Both the position numbers and the translations under genes were made by a program. Positions 1 through 8,488 of a stretch of 64,000 bases of DNA are shown here, piece after piece. Under the pieces are notes generated by a model that saw only the letters and a program-made list of their open reading frames with translations, was not told where the DNA came from and searched no databases. The DNA lies in assembly GCA_009772985.1 (NCBI GenBank), contig WOUS01000002.1, positions 348,717 through 412,716 of the forward strand, read 5' to 3'. Within the stretch, counting starts at the first letter, position 1. Each line of letters starts with the position of its first letter. Source of the stretch: Anaerolineaceae bacterium. GTDB taxonomy: Bacteria > Chloroflexota > Anaerolineae > Anaerolineales > Villigracilaceae.

Positions 1-1713
1 TCCGCCGCTTTCAACTACGACGCGACCGACCCAGCCATTGCATTTGCCAGCCGCACGCCTGCCAATCCTTACGGCTGGAACAACACCAACGTGACCGTGA
101 CCTGGACCTGCACCGACGCGACTTCACTCGTAAACACCGCATCATCATCTCTTAGCCAGTCGGTTTTTGCAGAAGGGACGAACCAATCCGCCACCGGCAC
201 GTGCGCCGATAACGCCGGGAACACGAGCGCAAACATCCAGACCGGGATCAACATTGACAAGACTGACCCGTCTGCAAGCGGCGCACCGAGCCGGTCCCCA
301 GACTACAACGGCTGGTATAACGACCCGTTGAATATAATTTTCACCGGCGCAGACGACCGGTCGGGCATCGCCTCCTGCTCCCCCGCCATCCCCTACAGCG
401 GACCGGACGGTACGAATATTGTGGCCGGAAGCGGCTCATGCACCGACCAGGCCGGTAATTCCAGCGCGACCGTCGCGGCGAGCGCCTTCGATTACGATGC
501 AACCTCCCCGACCGCGGTCGTATCCGCATCCGCTCCGAATCACGGTGATTGGTACAACCAGCCGCTGACCGTTTCGTTCACCTGGAGCGACAACCTGTCG
601 GGCGTGGGCGCTCCCTGCACCACCAGCCAGAACTACTCCGGCCCAGACGGCAGCAGCGTACCGGTCAACGGCGCATGCACCGACAATGCCGGGAATCCCG
701 CCGCCGCCTCCCTGGCCATCAAATACGACGCCACCGCGCCAGTCAGCGTGAACGGCGCGCCGGACCGGGCGCCGGACAAGAATGACTGGTACAACCACGC
801 GGTCAATGTTGCCTTCGCAGGCAACGATTCCACTTCCGGCATAGACACGTGCAGCGCGATTCTGTACATCGGTCCGGATACCACGGGCACGTCAGTCAAC
901 GGCTCCTGCGCCGACCTGGCCGGCAACACGAGCACGGCGGTCGCTTCCAGTACGTTCAAATACGACACCACGCGTCCCATCGCAACAGGGAGCGTCGCGC
1001 CCCCGAATGAATACGGCTGGTACAATGCCGACGTAACGGTGACATTTTCCGGGTCCGATGATCTGTCGGGGATTGACACCTGCACCGACCCGGTGGTGAT
1101 ATCCACGGAAGGGAGGGAACAGTCCGAAGTCGGGTTCTGCAAGGATATGGCCGGCAACATCAGTTCGGTTGTCTCCGTCCTGCACATCAACATTGACAAG
1201 ACGCCCCCCGTGATCACGTTCATCCGGCGCGATCCGCCCCCCGACCTCTCCGGCTGGAACTACACTCCCGTCACGCTGATGTGGTTCTGCTCCGAAAGGC
1301 TCTCGGGCCCGCTGCAGTCGCCTGTCACGGTAACGGTGAACACCGAAGGAGCCGGACAATCCGCCGAAGGCGTGTGCGAGGATAGGGCCGGGAACAAAAG
1401 CGCGGACAGGCAGGGCGATATCAACATCTATCTGGGCAATCTGCCGCCCGTTCCGCCAACGCCGACCTCGACAGCGACCGCAACCTCGACCGCCGCGCCC
1501 GACGAGACGCCGGTCCCCGCGACCGCAACCTCCGCACCGGCGCAGGCGGCCGCCTCCTCAACCGTTGAGCCGGCCGGCGGCCAGCCCCCGGCAACGGACG
1601 GCGAAACGCCTCCGGCCGGCAATCCGACGCCCTATTACCTGTTGGGCGGCCTTCTCGGAACTGGCTTGCTGGGAGGATTGGCCTACTTCCTGCTCAGGAA
1701 GCCCCGCAAATAG
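1..1713 (+). CDS. Cell-surface repeat protein, C-terminal part (5' truncated by window)
   Basis: The frame is open from base 1, so the true start lies outside the window; 570 codons are visible. About six repeats of roughly 75-80 residues are seen, each with a GWYN-type aromatic turn, an SGI...C stretch, a CxDxAGN(x)S strand and a linker ending in YDxTxP or IDKTxP. This pattern fits extracellular Ig-like beta-sandwich domains, and two Cys per repeat may form a disulfide. A Thr/Pro/Ala-rich linker follows, then a hydrophobic helix (LLGGLLGTGLLGGLAYFLL) and a basic RKPRK tail, so the protein is anchored with its C-terminus inside. Function is unknown; adhesion or an envelope role is inference. 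A strong hairpin follows the stop. Confidence 0.8.
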   Translation, partial: SAAFNYDATDPAIAFASRTPANPYGWNNTNVTVTWTCTDATSLVNTASSSLSQSVFAEGTNQSATGTCADNAGNTSANIQTGINIDKTDPSASGAPSRSPDYNGWYNDPLNIIFTGADDRSGIASCSPAIPYSGPDGTNIVAGSGSCTDQAGNSSATVAASAFDYDATSPTAVVSASAPNHGDWYNQPLTVSFTWSDNLSGVGAPCTTSQNYSGPDGSSVPVNGACTDNAGNPAAASLAIKYDATAPVSVNGAPDRAPDKNDWYNHAVNVAFAGNDSTSGIDTCSAILYIGPDTTGTSVNGSCADLAGNTSTAVASSTFKYDTTRPIATGSVAPPNEYGWYNADVTVTFSGSDDLSGIDTCTDPVVISTEGREQSEVGFCKDMAGNISSVVSVLHINIDKTPPVITFIRRDPPPDLSGWNYTPVTLMWFCSERLSGPLQSPVTVTVNTEGAGQSAEGVCEDRAGNKSADRQGDINIYLGNLPPVPPTPTSTATATSTAAPDETPVPATATSAPAQAAASSTVEPAGGQPPATDGETPPAGNPTPYYLLGGLLGTGLLGGLAYFLLRKPRK

Positions 1714-1743
1714 AAGCGCCCGGATACCCCCGTGCGCAAGCAG

Positions 1744-1777
1744 AATCTCCCGCAAGCAATAAGCCTGCGGGAGATTT
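1744..1777 (+). terminator. Probable Rho-independent terminator after the surface protein
   Basis: An 11-bp perfect stem (AATCTCCCGCA at 1744-1754 with TGCGGGAGATT at 1766-1776) lies about 30 nt after the stop codon. The following T-run is short, so termination strength is uncertain. Confidence 0.6.
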
Positions 1778-1817
1778 CCGCGGCAACACAAATAGATATT
1801 ATCCGCAATAAGAGTTC

Positions 1818-1876
1818 TGCATCGAATTACCCGAATTGAGCAGATTTTTTCGAGAAATTCGTGGAAATTCGATGCA
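1818..1876. repeat. Inverted repeat of the 'attcgtgg' family
   Basis: TGCATCGAATT (1818-1828) and AATTCGATGCA (1866-1876) are perfect inverted arms around an AT-rich centre that includes aaattcgtgg. The sequence resembles the element at 26955-27010 in composition and placement (between genes). Confidence 0.55.
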
Positions 1877-1931
1877 AAAAACGAGCGGTCAGCCTATGAC
1901 GGATAAAGTCTAATGACGGTTGTCAATACGG

Positions 1932-1937
1932 TATAAT
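1932..1937 (+). promoter_or_regulatory. -10 box of ricT, leaderless arrangement
   Basis: TATAAT ends 7 nt before the ricT ATG, so transcription should begin at or next to the start codon. There is no Shine-Dalgarno sequence. No convincing -35 hexamer is seen. Confidence 0.6.
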
Positions 1938-1944
1938 CAGCGCC

Positions 1945-2820
1945 ATGCAGCATCCCATCATTGGTGTCCGTTTCGCACAAATCGGCAAATCCTATCACTT
2001 CAACGCATCCACCGTCCCGGAGGTCAAAGTCGGCGACCACGTTATCGTTGAGACTTCGCGCGGGAAACAACTTGGAGAGGTGACGCAGATCGTGAAAAAT
2101 CCGGTTGCCACGCCCGAAGGCTGGAAACCGGTGGAACGCATCGCCACCCCGCGCGACCTCGTCCTGCGCCGGATGTGGGCGCAGAAGGAACTGGAGGCAA
2201 TGATCGCCTGCCGCGAGCGCGCCGCCAAACTGAAACTGGCGGGGGTCAAGATCGTGGCCGCCGAGTACTCCTTCGACGGGACGCGCCTGACCCTGATGTT
2301 CAGCACCGAGTCCGAAGACAAGGCCGACCTGAAATCCCTGCGGCATGATATGCAGAAACAGTACCAGCAGGCGCAGGTCGAGATGCGGCAGATCGGTCCG
2401 CGTGACGTGGCGAAACTGCTGGGCGGCATGGGCGCCTGCGGACTGGAAACCCGCTGCTGCTCGAAATTCCTTTCCGAGTTCAGCCCCATCTCCATCAAAA
2501 TGGCAAAAGAACAGGGCATCTCGCTCACGCCCACCGAGATCACCGGCATGTGCGGACGCCTGCGCTGCTGCCTGGTCTACGAATACGAACAGTACGCCGC
2601 CGCCCGCAAGGAACTGCCCAAACGCAACAAGCACGTTGTCACGCCGCTCGGCGAGGGCAAGGTCATTGACGCCAACCCGCTGCGCATGACCATTCGCGTG
2701 AACATCCCGGAGGTCGGCAACCGCGAGTTCGACCGTGACGCCGTCCAGCCCTGGGACGAACTCGAAGCCCTGCGGCGCAAAGCCGAACAGCCCTGCGAGA
2801 ACTGCGAGAAGAAAGCATGA
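1945..2820 (+). CDS. ricT: PSP1-domain protein, RicT/YaaT family
   Basis: 291 aa. The PSP1 C-terminal region is recognisable: GLETRCC and then FLSEFSPISIKMAKEQ near residues 163-190, followed by GMCGRLRCC near 201-209. In the Bacillus homologue these Cys-rich motifs bind Fe-S clusters within the RicAFT complex, which promotes RNase Y-dependent RNA processing. Family members also occur widely outside sporulating bacteria, so a sporulation role should not be assumed. The ATG is chosen because a TATAAT box lies 7 nt upstream and the homologous N-terminus begins here. It overlaps the next gene by 4 nt (ATGA), implying a two-gene operon. Confidence 0.88.
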   Translation: MQHPIIGVRFAQIGKSYHFNASTVPEVKVGDHVIVETSRGKQLGEVTQIVKNPVATPEGWKPVERIATPRDLVLRRMWAQKELEAMIACRERAAKLKLAGVKIVAAEYSFDGTRLTLMFSTESEDKADLKSLRHDMQKQYQQAQVEMRQIGPRDVAKLLGGMGACGLETRCCSKFLSEFSPISIKMAKEQGISLTPTEITGMCGRLRCCLVYEYEQYAAARKELPKRNKHVVTPLGEGKVIDANPLRMTIRVNIPEVGNREFDRDAVQPWDELEALRRKAEQPCENCEKKA

Positions 2821-3539
2821 CCGAACAGCCCGGCGACTGGCCGACCCCGCAGAAGATCCTGGTCATCCTGGCCCACCCGGATGACCCGGAATTTTTTTGC
2901 GGCGGAACGCTCGTCCGCTGGGCGCGCGCCGGGCACGAAATCCACTACCTCCTGCTGACCTGCGGCGACAAGGGCGGAGACGCCGACGCCACGCCCGCCG
3001 GACTGTGCACCACGCGCCACGCGGAACAGGAGAACGCCGCCGCCGTCATCGGCGTTAAAACAGTGCGCTTCCTGGACCTGGAGGACGGCGCGCTCGTCCC
3101 GAGCCTGGACCTGCGCCGCGAGATCGTCCGCGCCATCCGCCGCGAGAAACCGGACATCCTCGTCACCTGCGACCCGACCCTGCTCTACACCCCGCTCGGC
3201 ACGCTCAACCACCCCGACCACCGCGCCGCCGGTCAGGCCGTGCTGGACGCGGTCTTCCCCGCCGCCGGGAACGTCCACTACTACCCGGAACTGCTCCGGG
3301 ACGAAGGGCTGGAGCCGCACACCCCGCGCGAGGTGTGGGTCTCGCTGGCAAACCAGCCGACGGTTGTCCTCGATGTGACCGGCCTGTGGGAGGTCAAACT
3401 GCGCGCTCTCAAGGAGCACAAATCCCAGATCGGCGACGCGGACAGGTTCGAGGTCCGCATGCGCTCGCGCCGCGCCGCCGACAGCACGGAAGAGAATCCG
3501 CGCTACGAAGAAAAATTCCGCATTATCAAATACGCGTAG
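2817..3539 (+). CDS. PIG-L family (LmbE-like) deacetylase
   Basis: 240 aa. The Zn-binding signature AHPDDPEFFCGG is at residues 19-30 and a second metal motif, NHPDHRAAG, near 131-139. PIG-L/LmbE enzymes are zinc-dependent deacetylases of N-acetylglucosaminyl-type compounds (for example bacillithiol or mycothiol precursors); the substrate here cannot be told. The start codon overlaps the ricT stop, so the two are co-transcribed. The last codons run into a palindromic repeat family. A second PIG-L gene is at 56040-56888. Confidence 0.88.
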   Translation: MTEQPGDWPTPQKILVILAHPDDPEFFCGGTLVRWARAGHEIHYLLLTCGDKGGDADATPAGLCTTRHAEQENAAAVIGVKTVRFLDLEDGALVPSLDLRREIVRAIRREKPDILVTCDPTLLYTPLGTLNHPDHRAAGQAVLDAVFPAAGNVHYYPELLRDEGLEPHTPREVWVSLANQPTVVLDVTGLWEVKLRALKEHKSQIGDADRFEVRMRSRRAADSTEENPRYEEKFRIIKYA

Positions 3540-3640
3540 GACAAGTCTGAGACTTGTCCAACAAAAATACGCGCAGGGCAAGCCTGAAACTTGTCCAACA
3601 AAAATACGCGCAGGGCAAGTCTCAGACTTGTCCCACAAAA
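3539..3640. repeat. Tandem array of a palindromic unit (GGACAAGTC family)
   Basis: Three tandem units of about 45 nt. The first is a perfect palindrome, GGACAAGTC (3539-3547) with GACTTGTCC (3551-3559); two degenerate copies follow, separated by aacaaaaatacgcgcag. The array begins within the last bases of the deacetylase gene and ends just before the M20 peptidase start. The same 9-bp arms recur inside a coding sequence at 37288-37309. Confidence 0.8.
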
Positions 3641-3650
3641 CGAGGTTCCC

Positions 3651-4838
3651 ATGACCGACTTTCTCTCTGAAGCCCAAGCCCTTTTCGAATACACCCAAAC
3701 CCTGCGCCGCGACTTCCACATGCACCCCGAACTGGGATTCCAGGAAGTACGCACGGCGGGCATCGTTGCCAAAGAACTGACCGCCCTCGGCCTGGAAGTG
3801 ACCACCGGCGTCGGCGGGACAGGCGTGATCGCCATCCTCGGCGGAACGAAACCGGGACCGGTCGTGCTGGTGCGCGCCGACATGGACGCGCTGCCCATCA
3901 CCGAGGAGACCGAGGCCGCGTACGCCTCACAAACGAAAGGCGTGATGCACGCCTGCGGCCATGACGCCCACACCGCCGTCCTGCTGACCGTGGCGCGCAT
4001 GCTCCACGCCCGCCGCGCGGAACTGCCCGGCACGGTCAAACTGGTCTTCCAGCCCGCCGAGGAAGGCATGGGCGGCGCGGAAAAAATGATCGAGGCCGGC
4101 GTGCTGGAAAACCCGAAAGTGGACGCGGCCCTCGCCCTGCACGTCTGGAACGAGCGTCCGGTCGGCTGGTTCGGAATCGCAGGAGGCCCAACCATGGCCG
4201 GGGCGGAAATCTTCAAGGTCAGGGTCATCGGCAAGGGCGGGCACGGCGCCGTCCCCCACCTGGCCGTGGACCCGGTGCTGGCCGCGGCGCAGGTTGTCAG
4301 CGCGTTGCAGGGCATCGTCTCGCGCAACGTGCCGCCGCTCCAGACCGCGGTCGTCAGCGTGTGCACGGTCCACGGCGGCGAGACGTTCAACGTCATCCCT
4401 CCGGCGGTGGAACTGACCGGCACGATCCGCACGTTCGACGCTGCGGTCCGGCAGACGGTCCTGGCGCGCTTCGAGCAAACGGTCCAGGCGGCGGCCGGGG
4501 CAATGGGCTGCCGGGCGGAGATTGACCTCCAGCGCCTGACGCCGGCCACGGTCAACGACCCGGGCGCGGCCGCCCGCGTCCAGGCAACCGCCCGCCGCCT
4601 GTTTCCCAAAACGGACGTGGATACAACCAACTACGTCACCATGGGTTCCGAGGATTTCGCCTTCATCCTGGAAAAGACGCCGGGCTGCTTCTTCTTCATC
4701 GGCACGGCCAATCCCGACAAAGGACTGGATGCCGCCCACCACCATCCGAAGTTCGACATTGACGAATCGGCCCTGCCGCACGCCGCGGCGCTCATGACCG
4801 CCGCAGTGGTGGACCTGCTTTCCGGCAAAACCGGTTGA
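3651..4838 (+). CDS. M20 family amidohydrolase/aminoacylase
   Basis: 395 aa. Motifs of the M20D amidohydrolases are in order: RRDFHMHPELGFQE near the N-terminus, VRADMDALP near 82-90, HACGHDAHT at about 100-108 (metal ligands), PAEEG near 135, and a C-terminal TMGSEDFA. Such enzymes hydrolyse N-acyl amino acids or related amides (hippurate, indole-acetyl-amino acids, N-acetyl-diaminopimelate); specificity is not evident. ATG 3651 is preferred over an upstream TTG at 3591, because the upstream codons come from the palindromic tandem repeat and a GAGG motif precedes 3651. Confidence 0.9.
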   Translation: MTDFLSEAQALFEYTQTLRRDFHMHPELGFQEVRTAGIVAKELTALGLEVTTGVGGTGVIAILGGTKPGPVVLVRADMDALPITEETEAAYASQTKGVMHACGHDAHTAVLLTVARMLHARRAELPGTVKLVFQPAEEGMGGAEKMIEAGVLENPKVDAALALHVWNERPVGWFGIAGGPTMAGAEIFKVRVIGKGGHGAVPHLAVDPVLAAAQVVSALQGIVSRNVPPLQTAVVSVCTVHGGETFNVIPPAVELTGTIRTFDAAVRQTVLARFEQTVQAAAGAMGCRAEIDLQRLTPATVNDPGAAARVQATARRLFPKTDVDTTNYVTMGSEDFAFILEKTPGCFFFIGTANPDKGLDAAHHHPKFDIDESALPHAAALMTAAVVDLLSGKTG

Positions 4839-4862
4839 CTTTCGGAAAGTTTTCCCTATAAT
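4835..4862 (+). promoter_or_regulatory. Promoter of the first beta-propeller gene
   Basis: TTGACT (4835-4840) and TATAAT (4857-4862) with a 16-nt spacer. The -35 box overlaps the stop codon of the amidohydrolase gene. The arrangement is repeated before the paralogue at 6019. Confidence 0.75.
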
Positions 4863-4882
4863 GGGTGTCAAAGGAGAACGCC

Positions 4883-5905
4883 ATGATAGAAAATCCAGAA
4901 ACCGCCCCGACCCCGCAAACACTGCCCCCGCCGCCTCCGCCAAAGAAAAACACGTGGAAGAAAGTCGCCATCGGATGCGGCATCGCCCTGATTGTGTTCA
5001 TCTGCTGCGCCGCGCTCGTAGGCGTTGTATATCTGGAGCGGGACAAGATTCCCGGCCTCGACAGCCTGTTCTCCAGCCTGGGCGACAACGGCAACCTGAT
5101 CGCTTTCACCTCCTACCGCAACGGCGAAGGCGACATCTACGTCATCAACGTTGACGGCAGCGGCGAAACACAACTGACCAGCAATCCCGCCAAAGACATC
5201 CTGCCGGCCTGGTCTCCGGATGGGAGGCGGATCCTTTTCACTTCCAACCGGGACGATAATTACGAAATCTATATCATGAATGCAGACGGCACGAACGTCA
5301 TGCGCCTGACCAATAATGCCGCCTCCGACTCCGCGCCGGCCTTCTCGCCCGACGGCCAGTTGATCGCCTTCTTTTCCGACCGGAGCGGCAACTACGAGAT
5401 CCACGTGATGAACGCGGACGGCAGCAACGTCCGCACCGTGACCGACATGCCGGACTCCTCCGAATTCAGCCCCACCTGGTCGCCGGACGGCCAGCAGCTC
5501 ATTTTCTCCTCCGGGAAAGGCACATCAATCAACCTGTGGCGCATCAACCTGGATGGGACCGGCCTGACGCAGTTGACATACGATACCGAGATTGCGCGCT
5601 ACCCGTCCTGGAACGGGAAAACGGGACTGGTGGCCTACGAGACCAACCGCTACGGCTCCGCAGAAATGGATTTCGATATCGTCATCATGAACTCTGATGG
5701 CGCGAACGAGACGCGCCTGACGTTCACCTCCAACGACGACGCCCTGCCAGACTGGTCGCCCGACGGCACCATGCTGGCCTTCGCCTCGAACCGTGACGGC
5801 GACCTCGAAATCTTCATCATGGATGCGGACGGCGGCAATGTCCGCCAAATCACATCCAATTCCGAAAGTGACGGCTCGCCGGCCTGGCAGCCGAGACCGC
5901 GCTAA
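4883..5905 (+). CDS. Membrane-anchored TolB-like beta-propeller protein (paralogue 1)
   Basis: 340 aa. A short Pro-rich cytoplasmic N-terminus (PTPQTLPPPPPPKKNTWKK) precedes one hydrophobic helix at about residues 27-50. About six PD40/TolB-type repeats follow, each with xxWSPDGxxIxFxS and DGxxIYxMNxDGxxxxxLT elements. The protein should sit outside the cytoplasmic membrane as a beta-propeller, and a binding or scaffold role is inference. ATG 4883 has an AAGGAG 6 nt upstream. It is nearly identical at its N-terminus to the next gene, so this is a recent tandem duplication. A terminator follows. Confidence 0.88.
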   Translation: MIENPETAPTPQTLPPPPPPKKNTWKKVAIGCGIALIVFICCAALVGVVYLERDKIPGLDSLFSSLGDNGNLIAFTSYRNGEGDIYVINVDGSGETQLTSNPAKDILPAWSPDGRRILFTSNRDDNYEIYIMNADGTNVMRLTNNAASDSAPAFSPDGQLIAFFSDRSGNYEIHVMNADGSNVRTVTDMPDSSEFSPTWSPDGQQLIFSSGKGTSINLWRINLDGTGLTQLTYDTEIARYPSWNGKTGLVAYETNRYGSAEMDFDIVIMNSDGANETRLTFTSNDDALPDWSPDGTMLAFASNRDGDLEIFIMDADGGNVRQITSNSESDGSPAWQPRPR

Positions 5906-5921
5906 TCTCGCGCAGATGACA

Positions 5922-5958
5922 AACGGGACGGCTTTTACAAGCCGCCCCGTTGATTTTT
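5922..5958 (+). terminator. Rho-independent terminator after paralogue 1
   Basis: Stem ACGGGACGGCTT pairing with AAGCCGCCCCGT (one mismatch), then a run of T residues. The same stem without mismatch follows paralogue 2. Confidence 0.8.
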
Positions 5959-5969
5959 TTTGAAAAAGA

Positions 5970-5998
5970 TTGAATTTTAAGGTGTTTCCCCCTATAAT
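5970..5998 (+). promoter_or_regulatory. Promoter of the second beta-propeller gene
   Basis: TTGAAT (5970-5975), 17-nt spacer, TATAAT (5993-5998). Sequence from the -10 through the RBS and first codons matches the promoter at 4857-4890 almost base for base. Confidence 0.75.
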
Positions 5999-6018
5999 GG
6001 GTATCAAAGGAGAATGCC

Positions 6019-7056
6019 ATGATCGAAAATCCCGAAACCGCCCCAACCCCGCAAACGCTGCCCCCTCCGCCTCCGCCAAAGAAAAACACGTGGAAGAAAG
6101 TCGCCATCGGATGCGGCATCGTCCTGGTCGTGTTCGTCTGCTGCGTCGCGCTTGGTGCGATCGCCTACCTGGAACGGGACAAGATCCCCGGCCTCGACAG
6201 CCTGTTCTCCAGCGGCCCCTCGCACGAAAACGGCGACCTGATCGCCTTCACCTCCTACCGCAACGGCGAAGGGGACATCTACGTCATCAACGTTGACGGC
6301 AGCGGCGAAACACAACTGACCAGCAATCCTGCAAACGATACCGATACCGAGTGGTCGCCGGATGGGAGCAAGATCGTCTTCACCTCCGACCGTGACGGCA
6401 ACAACAATATCTATCTCATGAACGCAGACGGCTCCGGCGTAACGCGCCTGACCGACAACGCCGCCGATGACGCCTCGCCCACATTCTCTCCCGACGGCCA
6501 GTTAATCGCTTTCCTTTCCAAACGGAACGGCAACTACGAGATCCACGTGATGAACGTGGACGGCGCCAACGTCCGCACCGTGACGAATTCGCCGAACACC
6601 GCCGACCTCGACCCCGCCTGGTCGCCGGACGGCCAGCAGCTCATCTACGCCTCCGGGACGGGCCTCGTAATCAACCTGTGGCGTATCAACCTCGATGGAA
6701 CCGGCTTGACACAATTGACCTACAATACCAAGGATACCTTCATCTCCTGGTTCCCGTCCTGGAACGGGAAAACGGGCCTGGTGGCCTTCGAAACCAACAT
6801 CTACGGGTCCAAATTTTCCGATTTCGACATCGTCACGATGAATCCCGACGGCTCGAACCAGACCCGCCTGACATTCACGGATACCAACGACTCCTTCCCA
6901 GAGTGGTCACCGGACGGGACCATGCTGGCCTTCGTCTCCAACCGCGACGGGAACTTCGAACTCTACATCATGAACGCCGACGGATCCAACATCCGACGGT
7001 TGACAAACAACTCCGAAGATGACGGAGCGCCATCCTGGCAGCCAAAGCCGCGCTGA
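6019..7056 (+). CDS. Membrane-anchored TolB-like beta-propeller protein (paralogue 2)
   Basis: 345 aa. It has the same architecture as its neighbour: Pro-rich N-terminus, one transmembrane helix at about residues 27-50, and then about six WSPDG/MNxDG beta-propeller repeats. The N-terminal 90 residues are almost unchanged between the copies, while the propeller blades have drifted, especially at surface loops. The gene has its own promoter, AAGGAG ribosome-binding site and terminator, so each copy is a separate transcription unit. Function is unknown. Sequence-divergent blades on a constant anchor would fit ligand diversification, but that is inference. Confidence 0.88.
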   Translation: MIENPETAPTPQTLPPPPPPKKNTWKKVAIGCGIVLVVFVCCVALGAIAYLERDKIPGLDSLFSSGPSHENGDLIAFTSYRNGEGDIYVINVDGSGETQLTSNPANDTDTEWSPDGSKIVFTSDRDGNNNIYLMNADGSGVTRLTDNAADDASPTFSPDGQLIAFLSKRNGNYEIHVMNVDGANVRTVTNSPNTADLDPAWSPDGQQLIYASGTGLVINLWRINLDGTGLTQLTYNTKDTFISWFPSWNGKTGLVAFETNIYGSKFSDFDIVTMNPDGSNQTRLTFTDTNDSFPEWSPDGTMLAFVSNRDGNFELYIMNADGSNIRRLTNNSEDDGAPSWQPKPR

Positions 7057-7072
7057 CCTGAACATCCGACAA

Positions 7073-7104
7073 ACGGGACGGCTTGCAAAAGCCGTCCCGT
7101 CATT
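7073..7104 (+). terminator. Rho-independent terminator after paralogue 2
   Basis: Perfect 12-bp stem, ACGGGACGGCTT (7073-7084) with AAGCCGTCCCGT (7089-7100), followed by CATTT. It is homologous to the terminator at 5922. Confidence 0.75.
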
Positions 7105-7112
7105 TAACAAGA

Positions 7113-7118
7113 TATAAT
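7113..7118 (+). promoter_or_regulatory. -10 box of ppaC, leaderless arrangement
   Basis: TATAAT ends 7 nt before the ATG at 7126. No Shine-Dalgarno sequence lies between. Confidence 0.6.
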
Positions 7119-7125
7119 TCCCGCC

Positions 7126-8469
7126 ATGGACAAAATCTTCGTCATCGGACACGTCAATCCCGACACCGACACCATCGCCGCGGCCATGGGCTACGCCTGG
7201 CTGCTGCGGGAACGCGACGCCGGCGATTTCGTTGCCGCCCGCGCCGGGGCCGTTAATCCGCAGACCGCCTGGACGCTGAAACGCCTGGGACTGGACGCCC
7301 CCGTCCTGCTGAACGACGCCTCGCCCCGCTTCGAAGCCGTGACCCGCCGCCTGGATACCGCCCCGCCCGACGCTCCCCTGCGTGAAGCCTGGGCCATCGC
7401 TGCCCGCACCTGGGGCCTGGCTCCCGTTGTGGACGCCGACGGCAAACCCTGCGGCTTGGTGACCGGCGCCAGCCTGTTCGCTTTTATGAACGAAATGGTC
7501 GGTCCGCACCCGAAGCGGCAGGAAATGAAACTGGCCGAGATCCTCGAAGCCCCCTGCCGCGACGCCTGCCAGACCGGCATCCCCCAGTTCCCGGCCAACG
7601 CCCGCATCCGCGACTCGCTCAACCGCATCCTGCGCGAGGAAGGCGACAATTTCTTCGTCGTGGACGAGACCGGCCACTACGCGGGCGTCTGCCGCCAGCG
7701 CGACCTGCTCAACCCGCCGCGCCTGAAACTCATCCTGGTGGACCACAACGAGCCGCGCCAGGCGATTGCCTCGCTGGAGGAAGCCGAACTGCTCGAGATC
7801 CTCGACCACCACCGCCTCGGCAACCCGTCCACGCACGTGCCGATCCGGTTCACCGTGGACATCGTCGGCAGCACCTCCACCCTCGTCTCCGAGCAGATCG
7901 AAGAAGCCGGGCTGTCGGCTCCGGCGCAGGTGGCCGGGATGCTGCTGGCGGGCCTGCTCTCGGACACGCTCGTTCTGACCTCCCCCACCACCACCGAGCG
8001 GGACCGGAAAGCGGCCGAGCGGCTGGGACGCTGGGCTTTCGTCCGCGCCGGACCGTTGGCCGGGGAGACCATCCAGGCCTACGGGCAGCAGGTCCTGAAC
8101 GCTTCCGCCGGCCTGACGGCGCGCGCCCCCGAGGAGATCGTCGGCACCGACCTGAAACTGTACGAGGCCGGCGGGTACCGGTTCGCCATCGCCCAGGCCG
8201 AAGTCACCGACCTGGTGCAGTTGGCCGAGGCGCGCGAGAAACTGCAAGCCGCCTTGTCCGCCCTGCGCGACAAGCGCGCCCTCGACTTCGCCATGCTGAT
8301 GGTCACCGATGTGGTGCGCGGCTCCAGCCGCCTGCTCCTGACGGACGAACTGCCCGAACTTTCCGACCTGCCCTACCCGCCCCATCCAGACGGCACGCGC
8401 CTGGCCGAAGGCGTGGTCTCGCGCAAAAAGCAATTGCTGCCGGTGGTGCTGGGACTGCTGGAGCGATGA
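7126..8469 (+). CDS. ppaC: Manganese-dependent inorganic pyrophosphatase with CBS domains (family II)
   Basis: 447 aa, longer than the roughly 310 aa of simple family II enzymes. The DHH domain begins with GHVNPDTDT (residues 8-16), continues at VDHNE (205-209) and DHHRLGN (227-233), and the DHHA2 domain ends with the substrate-binding SRKKQ motif near 434. About 110 residues between the first and second metal motifs look like a CBS pair (a PVVDADGKPCGLVT-type turn, and VVDETGHYAGVC). In CBS-pyrophosphatases such domains bind adenine nucleotides and regulate cytosolic PPi hydrolysis. The typical DRTGG insert between two CBS pairs is not evident, so this looks like the shorter CBS type. Confidence 0.92.
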   Translation: MDKIFVIGHVNPDTDTIAAAMGYAWLLRERDAGDFVAARAGAVNPQTAWTLKRLGLDAPVLLNDASPRFEAVTRRLDTAPPDAPLREAWAIAARTWGLAPVVDADGKPCGLVTGASLFAFMNEMVGPHPKRQEMKLAEILEAPCRDACQTGIPQFPANARIRDSLNRILREEGDNFFVVDETGHYAGVCRQRDLLNPPRLKLILVDHNEPRQAIASLEEAELLEILDHHRLGNPSTHVPIRFTVDIVGSTSTLVSEQIEEAGLSAPAQVAGMLLAGLLSDTLVLTSPTTTERDRKAAERLGRWAFVRAGPLAGETIQAYGQQVLNASAGLTARAPEEIVGTDLKLYEAGGYRFAIAQAEVTDLVQLAEAREKLQAALSALRDKRALDFAMLMVTDVVRGSSRLLLTDELPELSDLPYPPHPDGTRLAEGVVSRKKQLLPVVLGLLER

Positions 8470-8488
8470 TCAAGCCTGGAAAGGCGGC

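Noticed and set aside
3591..3650. TTG start of the amidohydrolase at 3591
   Set aside because: The extra residues derive from the tandem palindromic array; ATG 3651 is preceded by GAGG.
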